Assembly (NCBI GenBank): GCA_016872795.1
Contig: VGYZ01000027.1
Span: 1-48,133 of the forward strand
Origin: Planctomycetota bacterium
GTDB taxonomy: Bacteria; Planctomycetota; UBA1135; GCA-002686595
Reading direction: 5' to 3'
Length of the DNA: 48,133 nt
Shown piece after piece: positions 16,922 to 24,351 of the stretch; the first letter of the stretch is position 1, and each line of letters starts with the position of its first letter. The notes beneath the pieces were generated by a model. The model had not been told where the DNA came from. It worked only from the letters and a program-made list of their open reading frames with translations, and ran no database searches. Made by a program: the position numbers and the translations under genes.

Positions 16922-18334
16922 GTGAAAAAGCTCCTCGTCGGACTGGCGGTCGCGCTGCTTGCGCTCGTCGCGCCGCTGCTGCGCCCCGCGGGCGAAGCGG
17001 CGGCGCCCGATGCCGTGGCCAGGCCGGAGGCGTCCGCCGAGCCCGCGGCGCAGAGCGTCGAAGCGGCGCTCGCGGGTCCCGAGACCGTGCGAACGGATGC
17101 GAACGCGCGCGAAGAGTCGTGGTCGGATGTCGAGAAGGTGCACGGGCTGGTGATCGAGGCGGTGCGCGACCGGCCGGTCGCGCAGCTGGCGATCGACGGC
17201 GCACTCGAGGGGCGGGGCGTGCGCCGCGCTCGCACCGATGCGCAGGGCCGTTTCACGCTGGAAGTGAAGCCTGGACTGGTGCGCGTCACGGCGACGCCGC
17301 CCGATCACGCCGGATGGTGCGAGCACATCGTGCTCGAGCGCGGGCGAACGGCGAGCTTCACGCGAGAGCTCGGCGGAGCACCGCTCCCGCTGCAGGCGTG
17401 GACCTCGCGGGGTGACGCGCTCGAGCCGCTCGAAGGCGCCGAAGTGCGCGTCGTCGCCGTCAACGACGATGCTGCCCTCCACATCGGATGCCCGATCTAC
17501 AAGGGCGCGCCGACGGCCTCGACCGATGCTCGCGGGCAGGCGAGCTTCACGACGCTTGCCGGAGCGATTCATCTCGTGCAGGTGCGGGCGGAAGGCCACC
17601 ACTCGCGCACATTCGTGCTCGATCTCGAGCGCCGCGCAATCGAATACAGCGTGGAAGTCGTGCTCGAGCCGATCGGCGCTCCGATTCGAGGTCGCATCCT
17701 CACTCCCGAAGGCCAGCCGCTCGCGGGCGCGCTGGTGATGATCGACATCCGTCGCAACGCGGCCGCCGGAGCGTCCCACTTCGCCCACCTCGCGACTCGC
17801 GACGGCCAGCCGAAGGCCGAGCTCGAAGCCGAGCTGCATCCGCCGTTCGTGGCGACCGGTCCCGATGGCCGCTACGAGATCCACGGCCCGCGACGCAACT
17901 CTCCCGGGCTTCTCGACGCCACGCTGCTCGTCTTCCCGCAACGCGACGGCCTCGTGCACCACCACTCGTTGCCGCTGCCCACGGCAACGCTCGATCTCGC
18001 GCGCGACCTCGATGTGCGGCTCCCCGTGGCGCACGAGATCACGGTCGAGTTCGTCAACCCCGACAATGTCGCCTTGAAGGACGGCCCCGCGAGCGCTCGC
18101 GGCATCGACGGTCGCGCGTTTGCGCCCGAGCCGCGCTTCATCCCGGGGCAACAGCTCACTCAGACCGCGGGGCGCTACTTCGCCACCGAGAACGGCATCT
18201 TTCGCTTCCTGCACGCCGGAGGCACCGTGCGTGTCGGGCTTTCCCCCGGTGGCGTCTGGCGTGGTCAGGAAATCGGCATCGTGATTCCGTCCGATGGCAG
18301 CAAGCGGTTCTTCCACTTGACGCTGCCGTACTGA
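16922..18334 (+). CDS. Secreted protein with carboxypeptidase-regulatory-like (CarboxypepD_reg) repeats
   Basis: 470 residues from GTG 16922. The start is set by the signal peptide 'KKLLVGLAVALLALVAPLL' and by the -10-like TAGTCT 7 bases upstream. After a low-complexity Ala/Glu/Pro linker, beta-sandwich repeats typical of CarboxypepD_reg/transthyretin-like domains follow: 'RTDAQGRFTLEVKPGLVRVT', 'STDARGQASFTTLAGAIHLV' and 'RILTPEGQPLAGALVMIDIR' with 'TGPDGRYEIHGP'. Such domains occur in many exported planctomycete proteins. No enzyme motif is visible; a structural or binding role is inferred. Confidence 0.75.
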   Translation: MKKLLVGLAVALLALVAPLLRPAGEAAAPDAVARPEASAEPAAQSVEAALAGPETVRTDANAREESWSDVEKVHGLVIEAVRDRPVAQLAIDGALEGRGVRRARTDAQGRFTLEVKPGLVRVTATPPDHAGWCEHIVLERGRTASFTRELGGAPLPLQAWTSRGDALEPLEGAEVRVVAVNDDAALHIGCPIYKGAPTASTDARGQASFTTLAGAIHLVQVRAEGHHSRTFVLDLERRAIEYSVEVVLEPIGAPIRGRILTPEGQPLAGALVMIDIRRNAAAGASHFAHLATRDGQPKAELEAELHPPFVATGPDGRYEIHGPRRNSPGLLDATLLVFPQRDGLVHHHSLPLPTATLDLARDLDVRLPVAHEITVEFVNPDNVALKDGPASARGIDGRAFAPEPRFIPGQQLTQTAGRYFATENGIFRFLHAGGTVRVGLSPGGVWRGQEIGIVIPSDGSKRFFHLTLPY

Positions 18335-18457
18335 GCGAGCGCGCGAGCGAGCGCGCAAGATACCGCGCTCAACCTCGTCGCGGAGCTTCTCAAGGTCGAT
18401 GCCGCACCGCAGGGTCCGCCTCCCGCACTGCTGCACCTTTTTGGTCTTTCTGGTACC

Positions 18458-18463
18458 TAAGCT
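18458..18463 (+). promoter_or_regulatory. -10-like element (TAAGCT) for the type III PKS gene
   Basis: TAAGCT ends 6 bases before the ATG at 18470. Upstream (about 18437-18450) is a T-rich stretch, unusual in this GC-rich DNA, that could contribute to promoter strength. Confidence 0.45.
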
Positions 18464-18469
18464 CAGGCC

Positions 18470-19519
18470 ATGAAGATCGCCTCCGCCGCCAGCGCGTTTC
18501 CCAAGTACTACTACGACCAGAAGACCGTGCAGCAGTACCTCGAGCGCATCTGGGCCCACAAGCCCGAGATCGTGCGACGCTTGCCGACGCTGCTCGAGAA
18601 CTGCGGAGTCGAGGCTCGTGCCTTCGCGCTCGAGATCGGTCGTTATGAGGAGCTCGATGGCTTCACGCAGTTCAACGACGAGTGGATCCGCTCGGCGCTC
18701 GAGCTCGGGCAGACGGCCGTCCAAAAGGCGCTCGATCGTGCCGGACTCGCCGCGCGCGATGTCGATCTGATCTTGTTCTCGACGGTCACCGGCCTCGCCG
18801 CACCGTCGATCGACGCGCGCCTGTGCAACAAGATGGGCTTCCGCTCGGATGTGAAGCGCATGCCGCTCTTCGGCCTCGGATGCGTCGCGGGCGCCGCGGC
18901 GCTCGCGCGCGCCACCGACTTCGTACGCGGCCGTCCCAGGGGCGTCGCGCTCGTGCTGACGATCGAGCTGTGTTCGCTCACATGGCAGAAGGACGATACT
19001 TCGCTCGCGCATGTCATCTCTTGCGGCCTGTTCGGCGATGGCGCCAGCGCTGCCGTGGTCGTCGGCGCCGAGCATCCCGCGCGCGGCGTGCGCGTCGTCG
19101 ACACGCGCTCCGTGTTCTACCGTGACACCGAGGACATGATGGGCTGGCGCATCGGCGCGCACGGTTTCAAGATCGTGCTCTCGCCCTCGGTCCCGAGCGT
19201 CGCGAAGGAGCGCCTCGGCCCCGACTGCGCCAAGTTCCTGGCCGAGCATCGCCTTGCGCCGCGCGACATCTCTTTCTGGGTCTGCCACCCCGGCGGCCCG
19301 AAGGTGCTGGAGGCAGCGCGCGACTCGCTCGGGCTCGACGACGAGGCCGTCGCGATCTCGTGGCAGTCGCTGCGCAACGCCGGCAACCTCTCGAGCGCGT
19401 CAGTCATGCTGATCCTCGAGCGCACGCTCGAGCAGCGTCCGCCGCGCTCGGGCGACAAGGGCGTGCTGCTCGCGATGGGCCCGGGCTTCTGCTCCGAGTT
19501 GCTGCTGCTCGAGGCCTGA
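18470..19519 (+). CDS. Type III polyketide synthase (chalcone/stilbene-synthase family)
   Basis: 349 residues with the complete catalytic triad: Cys138 in 'LFGLGCVAGAAALARA', His273 in 'WVCHPGGPKVLEA' and Asn306 in 'LRNAGNLSSASV'. The family uses CoA-linked starters and malonyl-CoA to make alkylresorcinols, alkylpyrones or phloroglucinol-type products. 'ALAMGPGFCSE'-like C-terminal block (LLAMGPGFCSELLLLEA) is intact. No methyltransferase, P450 or oxidoreductase partner is next to it: the neighbour on the other strand is a class IV aminotransferase converging with a 5-base gap. Cytosolic. The product cannot be predicted. Confidence 0.93.
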   Translation: MKIASAASAFPKYYYDQKTVQQYLERIWAHKPEIVRRLPTLLENCGVEARAFALEIGRYEELDGFTQFNDEWIRSALELGQTAVQKALDRAGLAARDVDLILFSTVTGLAAPSIDARLCNKMGFRSDVKRMPLFGLGCVAGAAALARATDFVRGRPRGVALVLTIELCSLTWQKDDTSLAHVISCGLFGDGASAAVVVGAEHPARGVRVVDTRSVFYRDTEDMMGWRIGAHGFKIVLSPSVPSVAKERLGPDCAKFLAEHRLAPRDISFWVCHPGGPKVLEAARDSLGLDDEAVAISWQSLRNAGNLSSASVMLILERTLEQRPPRSGDKGVLLAMGPGFCSELLLLEA

Positions 19520-19524
19520 GCGCG

Positions 19525-20385
19525 CTAGACCGCGCGCCGCGCCTCGCGCTCCGCGTACTCGTAGTACGCAGCGGTCAAGCGCTGCGTGCGCTCGCCGGGC
19601 TGTCCGCTGCCGATGCGCTGCTCCCCCACTCGCACGACGGGCACGACGCCGCGCGCGGAGCTGGAGAGGAAGCACTCGTCGACGCTCGCGAGTTCCGCGC
19701 GCCGCAGCCGCTCTCGCCGGATGCGCAGGCCGAGTCGGGACGCCAGGTGCAGGAGCACCATCAGCGTGATGCCTTCGAGCACGCCATCGCCCGCGGTGAG
19801 GAGCTCGTCGCCACAAAAGAACGCGAGGTTCGAGCTCGAGCACTCGAGCAGGCGGTCGCCGTCATCGACCAGCGCGTGCTCGTAGCACCCCTGCGCACCG
19901 AGCGGCAGCGGCTTGCGCTCGCGCACGAAGTCCGTGGTCTTGATCAGGGGCTGCGCGCGTCGCAAGTGCGGCGCAAAGTCGAGCGCGACGCCCTCGCGAA
20001 TGAGCTTCTCGGGCACCGGCACGAAGGGCGAGAGCGCGAGGAACATGTCCGCGCTCGTGCCCTGCACGGAATGCACGACCGGCAGCACATCGAAGCGCAC
20101 GCGCGCGTCGGCGAGCGGATAGGCGCGCACCGCGGCGTCGAGGCCTGCGCACAGCCGCGCACGGTCGAGCGGCTTAGGCCACCCCAGCCCCGCCATGGAC
20201 CGCTCCGTGCGCGCGAGATGCTCCTCGAGCCACAGGAAGCGCTCGTGGCCGAAGGTCCGCAGGGCGGAGTACACGCCGCCGGGCATGCGCTCGAGCAGGT
20301 CGTGCACCGTGCCCGTGCCAGTCTCCACCGCGAGTGGACGCAGTCCGTCCGGCGCGAGCGCGAAGAGTTGCAGGTCGCTCGACAT
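19525..20385 (-). CDS. PLP-dependent class IV aminotransferase
   Basis: 286-residue fold-type IV enzyme (branched-chain/D-amino-acid aminotransferase or aminodeoxychorismate lyase group). The PLP lysine is Lys149 in 'AQPLIKTTDFVRER'. Other blocks: 'GGVYSALRTFGHERFLWLEE', 'RVRFDVLPV', 'DDGDRLLECSSSNLAFFCGD', 'GVLEGITLMVLL' and 'ASVDECFLSSSARGVVPVV'. The typical 'E....N.F' cofactor-phosphate contact appears as 'LECSSSNLAF'. Substrate is not clear from the sequence. A -10-like TACCCT ends 7 bases before the start. Convergent with the PKS gene and divergent from the M19 dipeptidase. Confidence 0.88.
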   Translation of the reverse strand: MSSDLQLFALAPDGLRPLAVETGTGTVHDLLERMPGGVYSALRTFGHERFLWLEEHLARTERSMAGLGWPKPLDRARLCAGLDAAVRAYPLADARVRFDVLPVVHSVQGTSADMFLALSPFVPVPEKLIREGVALDFAPHLRRAQPLIKTTDFVRERKPLPLGAQGCYEHALVDDGDRLLECSSSNLAFFCGDELLTAGDGVLEGITLMVLLHLASRLGLRIRRERLRRAELASVDECFLSSSARGVVPVVRVGEQRIGSGQPGERTQRLTAAYYEYAEREARRAV

Positions 20386-20392
20386 CGCGCAC

Positions 20393-20398
20393 AGGGTA
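20393..20398 (-). promoter_or_regulatory. -10-like element (TACCCT) for the aminotransferase
   Basis: On the minus strand TACCCT ends 7 bases before the ATG at 20385. It is 24 bases from the element of the divergent dipeptidase gene. Confidence 0.45.
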
Positions 20399-20422
20399 GC
20401 GGCCGCTTTGCGTCGCGCGAGC

Positions 20423-20428
20423 TACCAT
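20423..20428 (+). promoter_or_regulatory. -10-like element (TACCAT) for the M19 dipeptidase
   Basis: TACCAT ends 6 bases before the ATG at 20435. Confidence 0.5.
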
Positions 20429-20434
20429 CGCCCC

Positions 20435-21637
20435 ATGCGCCCCGCCCTCCTGCTGTTCTTCTTCGCGGCCGCCTGCGCCGCCCCCGCGCCCACTCAACCC
20501 TCCGACGCGGTGAGCGCGCGCGTGCGCGCCCTGCACGCCGAGCTGCCCGTCATCGACGGCCACAACGACCTTCCCGGCGCCATGCGCGAGCGCACGCGCA
20601 CCGGATTCGAGAGCTGCGACCTCTCGCAGCCGCGTCCGGAGTTCCACACCGACATTCCTCGGCTCTTCGCCGGTGGCGTCGGTGCCCAGTTTTGGTCCGT
20701 GTTCGTCTCCGCGTCCACCGAAGCGTCCGGCGACGCGCTCGAGCGCACGCTCGAGCAGGTCGACCTCGTGCACCGCATGGTGCAGCGCTGGCCCGAGCAC
20801 TTCGAGCTCGCCTCGACGGCCGCCGACATCGAGCGCATCCGTTCCAGCGGCAAGCTCGCCTGCATGCTGGGGATCGAGGGCGGCTATTCGATCGAGAGCT
20901 CGCTCGCTGCGCTGCGCATGTTCCATCGCCTCGGCGTGCGCTACATGACGCTCACGCACTCGCTCTCGACCGCGTGGGCCGACTCTTCGACGGACGCGCC
21001 GCGCCACGGCGGCCTCGCGCCCTTCGGCGAAGATGTCGTGCGCGAGATGAATCGCATCGGGATGCTCGTCGACATCTCGCATGTTTCCGACGACTGCGTG
21101 CGCGATGTGCTGGCGCTCTCGAAGGCTCCCGTGATCGCGTCGCACTCGTCGGCGCGCGCGCTCGCGGATCACCCGCGCAACCTGTCGGACGAGCTGCTGC
21201 GTGCGATCGCCGCTCGCGACGGCGTGGTGATGGTGAACTTCGGCTCGAGCTTCATCCATCCCGACACCGCCGCCAAGACGCAGGACAACCTCAAGGTGCA
21301 GCGCGAGCTCGCGGCCAAGTTCCCGGACAAGGCCGACTACGACAAGGCGTGGGCCGACTACCGCGCGAGTCGCTCGTTGGAGCGCGGAACCGTCGAACAG
21401 GTCGCCGACCACATCGAGCACATTGCACGAATCGCGGGCGTCGAGCACATCGGCATCGGCTCCGACTTCGACGGCGTCTCGCTCTTGCCCGAGCGCCTCG
21501 ACAGCGTCGACGACTACCCCAACCTGACCCAAGTGCTCGTCGATCGCAACTGGAGCGACGCCGACCTGCGCAAGCTGCTCGGTGAAAACCTGCTGCGCGT
21601 CCTGCGCGCGGCCGAGCGCGTCGCCGCGGCCAACTAG
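20435..21637 (+). CDS. M19 (renal-type) membrane dipeptidase, predicted lipoprotein
   Basis: 400 residues. Zinc-site blocks of family M19 are present: 'VIDGHNDLPGAMRE' (HxD), 'GIEGGYSIESSLAAL' (bridging Glu), 'TLTHSLSTAWADSST', 'LVDISHVSDD', 'VIASHSSARAL' and 'IGIGSDFDGVS'. These enzymes cut dipeptides, often with a D-residue at the C-terminal side. The N-terminus 'LLFFFAAACAAP' ends in a lipobox, so the enzyme is probably periplasmic and lipid-anchored. Start ATG 20435 follows the -10-like TACCAT. It fits the D-amino-acid and wall-peptide theme of the operon at 29.6-34.4 kb, though they are not adjacent. Confidence 0.92.
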   Translation: MRPALLLFFFAAACAAPAPTQPSDAVSARVRALHAELPVIDGHNDLPGAMRERTRTGFESCDLSQPRPEFHTDIPRLFAGGVGAQFWSVFVSASTEASGDALERTLEQVDLVHRMVQRWPEHFELASTAADIERIRSSGKLACMLGIEGGYSIESSLAALRMFHRLGVRYMTLTHSLSTAWADSSTDAPRHGGLAPFGEDVVREMNRIGMLVDISHVSDDCVRDVLALSKAPVIASHSSARALADHPRNLSDELLRAIAARDGVVMVNFGSSFIHPDTAAKTQDNLKVQRELAAKFPDKADYDKAWADYRASRSLERGTVEQVADHIEHIARIAGVEHIGIGSDFDGVSLLPERLDSVDDYPNLTQVLVDRNWSDADLRKLLGENLLRVLRAAERVAAAN

Positions 21638-21921
21638 CGCTCCCGCGCTCCCGCCTCTGGCGCGCGCCACCTCGCGGGGCCGTTCGGCAAGTCGCTGTCG
21701 ATGCCCGCGGTGCCGCCGAGTCCGCAGGTCCCGCCGCTGCGCGACGATCGAGGTCTCGTGAACAGCGCGCAGATGGTCGGAGCGTCCACTGTGCGGCCTG
21801 AGGAGGCTGAAAGTTGGTGGGCACGGTCGAGGAGCGCGGGTGCCGGGATGGCCTGGCGAGTGGTAAGAAATGTGGGTGGCTGCGCTGTCGGGTGGCTGGG
21901 ACCTTCGTTGGAGAGATGCGC
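21638..21921. other. Intergenic region upstream of the MBL-rhodanese gene, unusual composition
   Basis: 284 bases without a convincing gene. The right half (about 21815-21905) is rich in GTGG/GGTGG runs unlike the flanks. A 74-residue plus-strand frame (21701-21925) and a minus-strand frame cross it, but neither looks like a protein. It marks the left border of the decaying accessory block and may hold the promoter of the next gene; the TANNNT-at-start pattern is absent here and a GGAGAG ribosome site appears instead. Confidence 0.4.
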
Positions 21922-23325
21922 ATGATCGTCAAGCAGTACTACCTCGGTTGCCTCGCTCACGCCTCGTACCTGATTGCGGACGAGCGCTCGAAAGTCGCGG
22001 CGGTGGTCGATCCGCAGCGCGATGTCGGCCAGTACCTCGAAGAGGCGCGCAGGCTCGGCGTCGAGATTCGCCATGTGCTGCTGACGCACTTCCACGCCGA
22101 CTTCGTCGCCGGACATCTCGAGCTGCGCGCGCTCACGGGGGCGCGCATCGGCCTCGGAGCCAAGGCGAGGGCCGAGTACGAGTTTGCGGCGCTGAAGGAC
22201 GGCGATGCGCTCGAGTTCGGCGACACGCGGCTCTCGATTCTCGAGACGCCGGGGCACACGCCCGAGGGCATCTCGATCGTGGTCCACGATCTCGCCAAGG
22301 ACGCGCGCAAGCCGCACGCGGTGCTGACGGGCGACACGCTGTTCATCGGCGACATCGGGCGGCCGGATCTGCTCGCGTCGGTCGGAGTGACGGCCGGCGA
22401 GCTCGCTTCGATGCTGTACGAATCGCTGCACGGCAAGCTGCTCGAGCTGCCGGACGAGACGCTGGTCTACCCGGCGCACGGCGCGGGCTCGATGTGCGGC
22501 AAGAAGCTCTCGAACGAGCGCGTGTCCACGATCGGCGAGCAGCGACGCTTCAACTACGCGTTGCAGCCGATGACGCGCGACGAGTTCGTCGCGCTCGTCA
22601 TTGCGGACCAGCCGGACGCGCCCGCGTACTTCGCGTACAACGCGACACTCAATCGCAAGGAGCGCGGCACCCTCGACACGCAGCTCGAGCAGGCGCTCAA
22701 GCCGCTCGCGCTCGACGCGGCGCTCCTGCTCGCGAACCAAGGCGCGCAGCTCGTCGACACGCGCTCGCCCGCGGACTTCGCGGGCGGCCATCTGAAGGGC
22801 AGCATCAACATCGGCCTCGAAGGCAGCTTCGCCACATGGTCGGGCTCGATCCTCGATCCGAAGCGTCCGGTGATCGTGATCGCGGAGGTCGGTCGCGAGC
22901 AGGAGGCCGCGGTGCGCCTCGGCCGCGTCGGGTTCGAGCGGGTAGCGGGCCACCTGAAGGGCGGCATGGGCGCGCTCGCGGACCGGTCCGAGCTCGTCGC
23001 GCGCTCGACGCGCATCACGGTGCAGGCGCTCGCGGAACGCCTCGCCGAGAAGCACGCGCCGCTCGTCCTCGATGTACGCACGCCTGCGGAGTGGAACAAC
23101 GGCCACATCGAAGGTGCGCTGCACATCCCACTCAACCGCCTCCAGCAGCGCATGGCGGAAGTGCCGCGCGACACGAAGCTCGCGGTGATTTGTCGCTCCG
23201 GCTATCGCTCGTCGATCGCGACGAGCTTGCTGCATGCCGCCGGCGTGCACGATGTGATCGACATCGGTGGCGGCATGGATGCGTGGGGGCGTCTGCAGTC
23301 GGGCGGCGCGGCGGCGAAGGCCTGA
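21922..23325 (+). CDS. MBL-fold hydrolase with two rhodanese domains (persulfide dioxygenase-rhodanese type)
   Basis: 467 residues. Metallo-beta-lactamase domain (about 1-240) with 'THFHADFVAGH' (H56, H58, D60), 'TPGHTPEGI', 'TGDTLFIGDIGRPDLL' and 'VYPAHGAGS', as in ETHE1/BlhB-type persulfide dioxygenases. Two rhodanese domains follow: the first (about 265-355) lacks the active cysteine; the second has 'VICRSGYRSS' with Cys424. Likely role is oxidation or transfer of persulfide sulfur in the cytosol. Start ATG 22922-style ambiguity is between 21916 and 21922; GGAGAG ends 6 bases before 21922, so I use that. YeeE/YedE transporters are the usual partners of this family, but both downstream copies are broken. 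Confidence 0.9.
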   Translation: MIVKQYYLGCLAHASYLIADERSKVAAVVDPQRDVGQYLEEARRLGVEIRHVLLTHFHADFVAGHLELRALTGARIGLGAKARAEYEFAALKDGDALEFGDTRLSILETPGHTPEGISIVVHDLAKDARKPHAVLTGDTLFIGDIGRPDLLASVGVTAGELASMLYESLHGKLLELPDETLVYPAHGAGSMCGKKLSNERVSTIGEQRRFNYALQPMTRDEFVALVIADQPDAPAYFAYNATLNRKERGTLDTQLEQALKPLALDAALLLANQGAQLVDTRSPADFAGGHLKGSINIGLEGSFATWSGSILDPKRPVIVIAEVGREQEAAVRLGRVGFERVAGHLKGGMGALADRSELVARSTRITVQALAERLAEKHAPLVLDVRTPAEWNNGHIEGALHIPLNRLQQRMAEVPRDTKLAVICRSGYRSSIATSLLHAAGVHDVIDIGGGMDAWGRLQSGGAAAKA

Positions 23326-23360
23326 ACACCGGGCTACCACGAGGAACAGGAGATATCGAC

Positions 23361-23825
23361 ATACCGTATTGGCCCTTGTAGATCGCGGGCATGACGCTCG
23401 GAGCGTTCGTGCCGCTCTCCGCGCGGACTTCCGGCGAGTTGATCGGCATCTCGAGCGGCTACGCCGAAGCCTACGCGCTCCCCAAGCCTGCGGGCAGCGA
23501 GCGCTGGATGCTGTGGTTCGCGCTCGGACTGCCGCTCGGCGGACTCCTCGCGGCCTTCGTGTGCGGCGGACCGCACAGCGCGAGTACATCCGCAGCTCTC
23601 GAGCAGAACTTCCACATCAGCAACGCTGGGTAGTGCGCGCTGTTTGCGCTCGGCGATCTGCTCGTCGGCTACGGCTCGCGCATGGCGGGCGGCTGCACGA
23701 GCGGTCACTCGATCGTCGGCATCGCGCTCGGTGCGAAGTCGAGCTCCGTGGGCACGATCAGCTTCATGCTCGGGCGGCTCGCGGCAACATGGCTCCCGAT
23801 CGCACTCGCGGGAGGCATCGCATGA
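23361..23825 (+). pseudogene. Broken YeeE/YedE-family sulfur transporter, first copy (two in-frame TAG codons, lost start)
   Basis: One frame reads through 'DIPYWPL', TAG (23379), 'IAGMTLGAFVPLSARTSGEL', 'GISSGYAEAYALP', 'LEQNFHISNAG', TAG (23631), then 'CALFALGDLLVGYGSRMAGG' and 'CTSGHSIVGIALG', ending at 23825. These are the conserved YeeE/YedE blocks (G-R/S-MAGGCTSGH). After the AGGAG ribosome site at 23348-23352 the expected start position holds ATA (23361) where an ATG would fit. Both TAG codons sit where Trp or Tyr is expected, consistent with G-to-A changes. A partial protein from ATG 23391 would have only the first part. The last codons overlap the second copy (ATGA), so an intact operon existed. 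Confidence 0.8.
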
Positions 23826-24251
23826 AGCCGCTCGCATTCCTCGCGTCCGGGGCCGTGCTCGGCTTCCTGTACTCCATGGCGCGCGCCACGGACGCGGCGA
23901 CGATCGTCGGCATGTTCCGCCTCACGGACCTGCACCTGTTCGGCGTGATCGGCGCGGCGATCGCGACTGCCGCGCTTGGCATCGCACTCTTGAAGCGCTC
24001 CGGCGCGCGCGGCGCGAGCGAAGAGTAGATCGCGTTCCAACCCAAGCCGTGATCACCGCGCCGTGCTCGCCGGCGGGGTGATCTTCGGCCTCGACTGGAG
24101 GCTCTCCGCCACTTGCCCGGGCACCGCGCTCGCGCAGCTCGGGGAAGGCAAGCTGTACGCGCTGCCGACGATCGCCGGCATCCTCGCCGGCGCGTGGATC
24201 CAGCAACGCCTGGCCCAGCGCACCGCGGTCGCGCCCGTGCGCACCTGCTGA
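23822..24251 (+). pseudogene. Broken YeeE/YedE-family transporter, second copy (TAG plus one-base insertion)
   Basis: Starts 'MKPLAFLASGAVLGFLYSMA' and 'GMFRLTDLHLFGVIGAAIAT', the N-terminal half of the short YeeE/YedE type. TAG at 24026 interrupts it ('GASEE' stop); the same frame continues 'IAFQPKP'. The remainder, 'DHRAVLAGGVIFGLDWRLSA' and 'CPGTALAQLGEGKLYALPTI', is in another frame and ends at 24251. The simplest repair is removal of one T near 24050 plus reversal of the stop. All family blocks are still recognisable, so the damage is recent relative to the gene's divergence. Normally pairs with the first copy as a sulfur-compound importer in the membrane. Confidence 0.78.
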
Positions 24252-24269
24252 GCGGAAAGCCGCGTTGGC

Positions 24270-24297
24270 GTGGGATCGGCGCCTCAGGCGCCCCCAC
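24270..24297. repeat. Strong inverted repeat at the junction of two broken operons
   Basis: GTGGG (24270-24274), ATC, GGCGCC (24278-24283), TCA, GGCGCC (24287-24292), CCCAC (24293-24297): an 11-bp stem with one 3-base bulge and a 3-base loop. It lies between the end of the YeeE remnant and the cut end of the RND gene. It could be an old terminator or a recombination scar. Confidence 0.55.
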
Positions 24298-24351
24298 CCG
24301 TGACGCGGGCGAGTTCGAAGCGCGCGCGGGCCACCGCGGAGCGAGCTTCGG

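Noticed and set aside
18335..18360. GCGAGC-type short tandem repeat after the CarboxypepD_reg gene
   Set aside because: Only about three imperfect units, of a kind expected in such GC-rich DNA.
16271..19288. 1,005-residue minus-strand frame over the ABC-F, secreted-protein and PKS genes
   Set aside because: Same reason: low-complexity composition and complete antisense overlap of well supported genes.
21701..21925. 74-residue ORF upstream of the MBL-rhodanese gene
   Set aside because: Odd composition and no domain; it runs into the ribosome site of the real gene.
23361..24251. TAG read as an amino acid in the YeeE/YedE genes
   Set aside because: Many neighbouring genes end with TAG exactly at their family ends (for example 11504, 14692, 34355), and one gene also needs a frame repair, so decay fits better than recoding.
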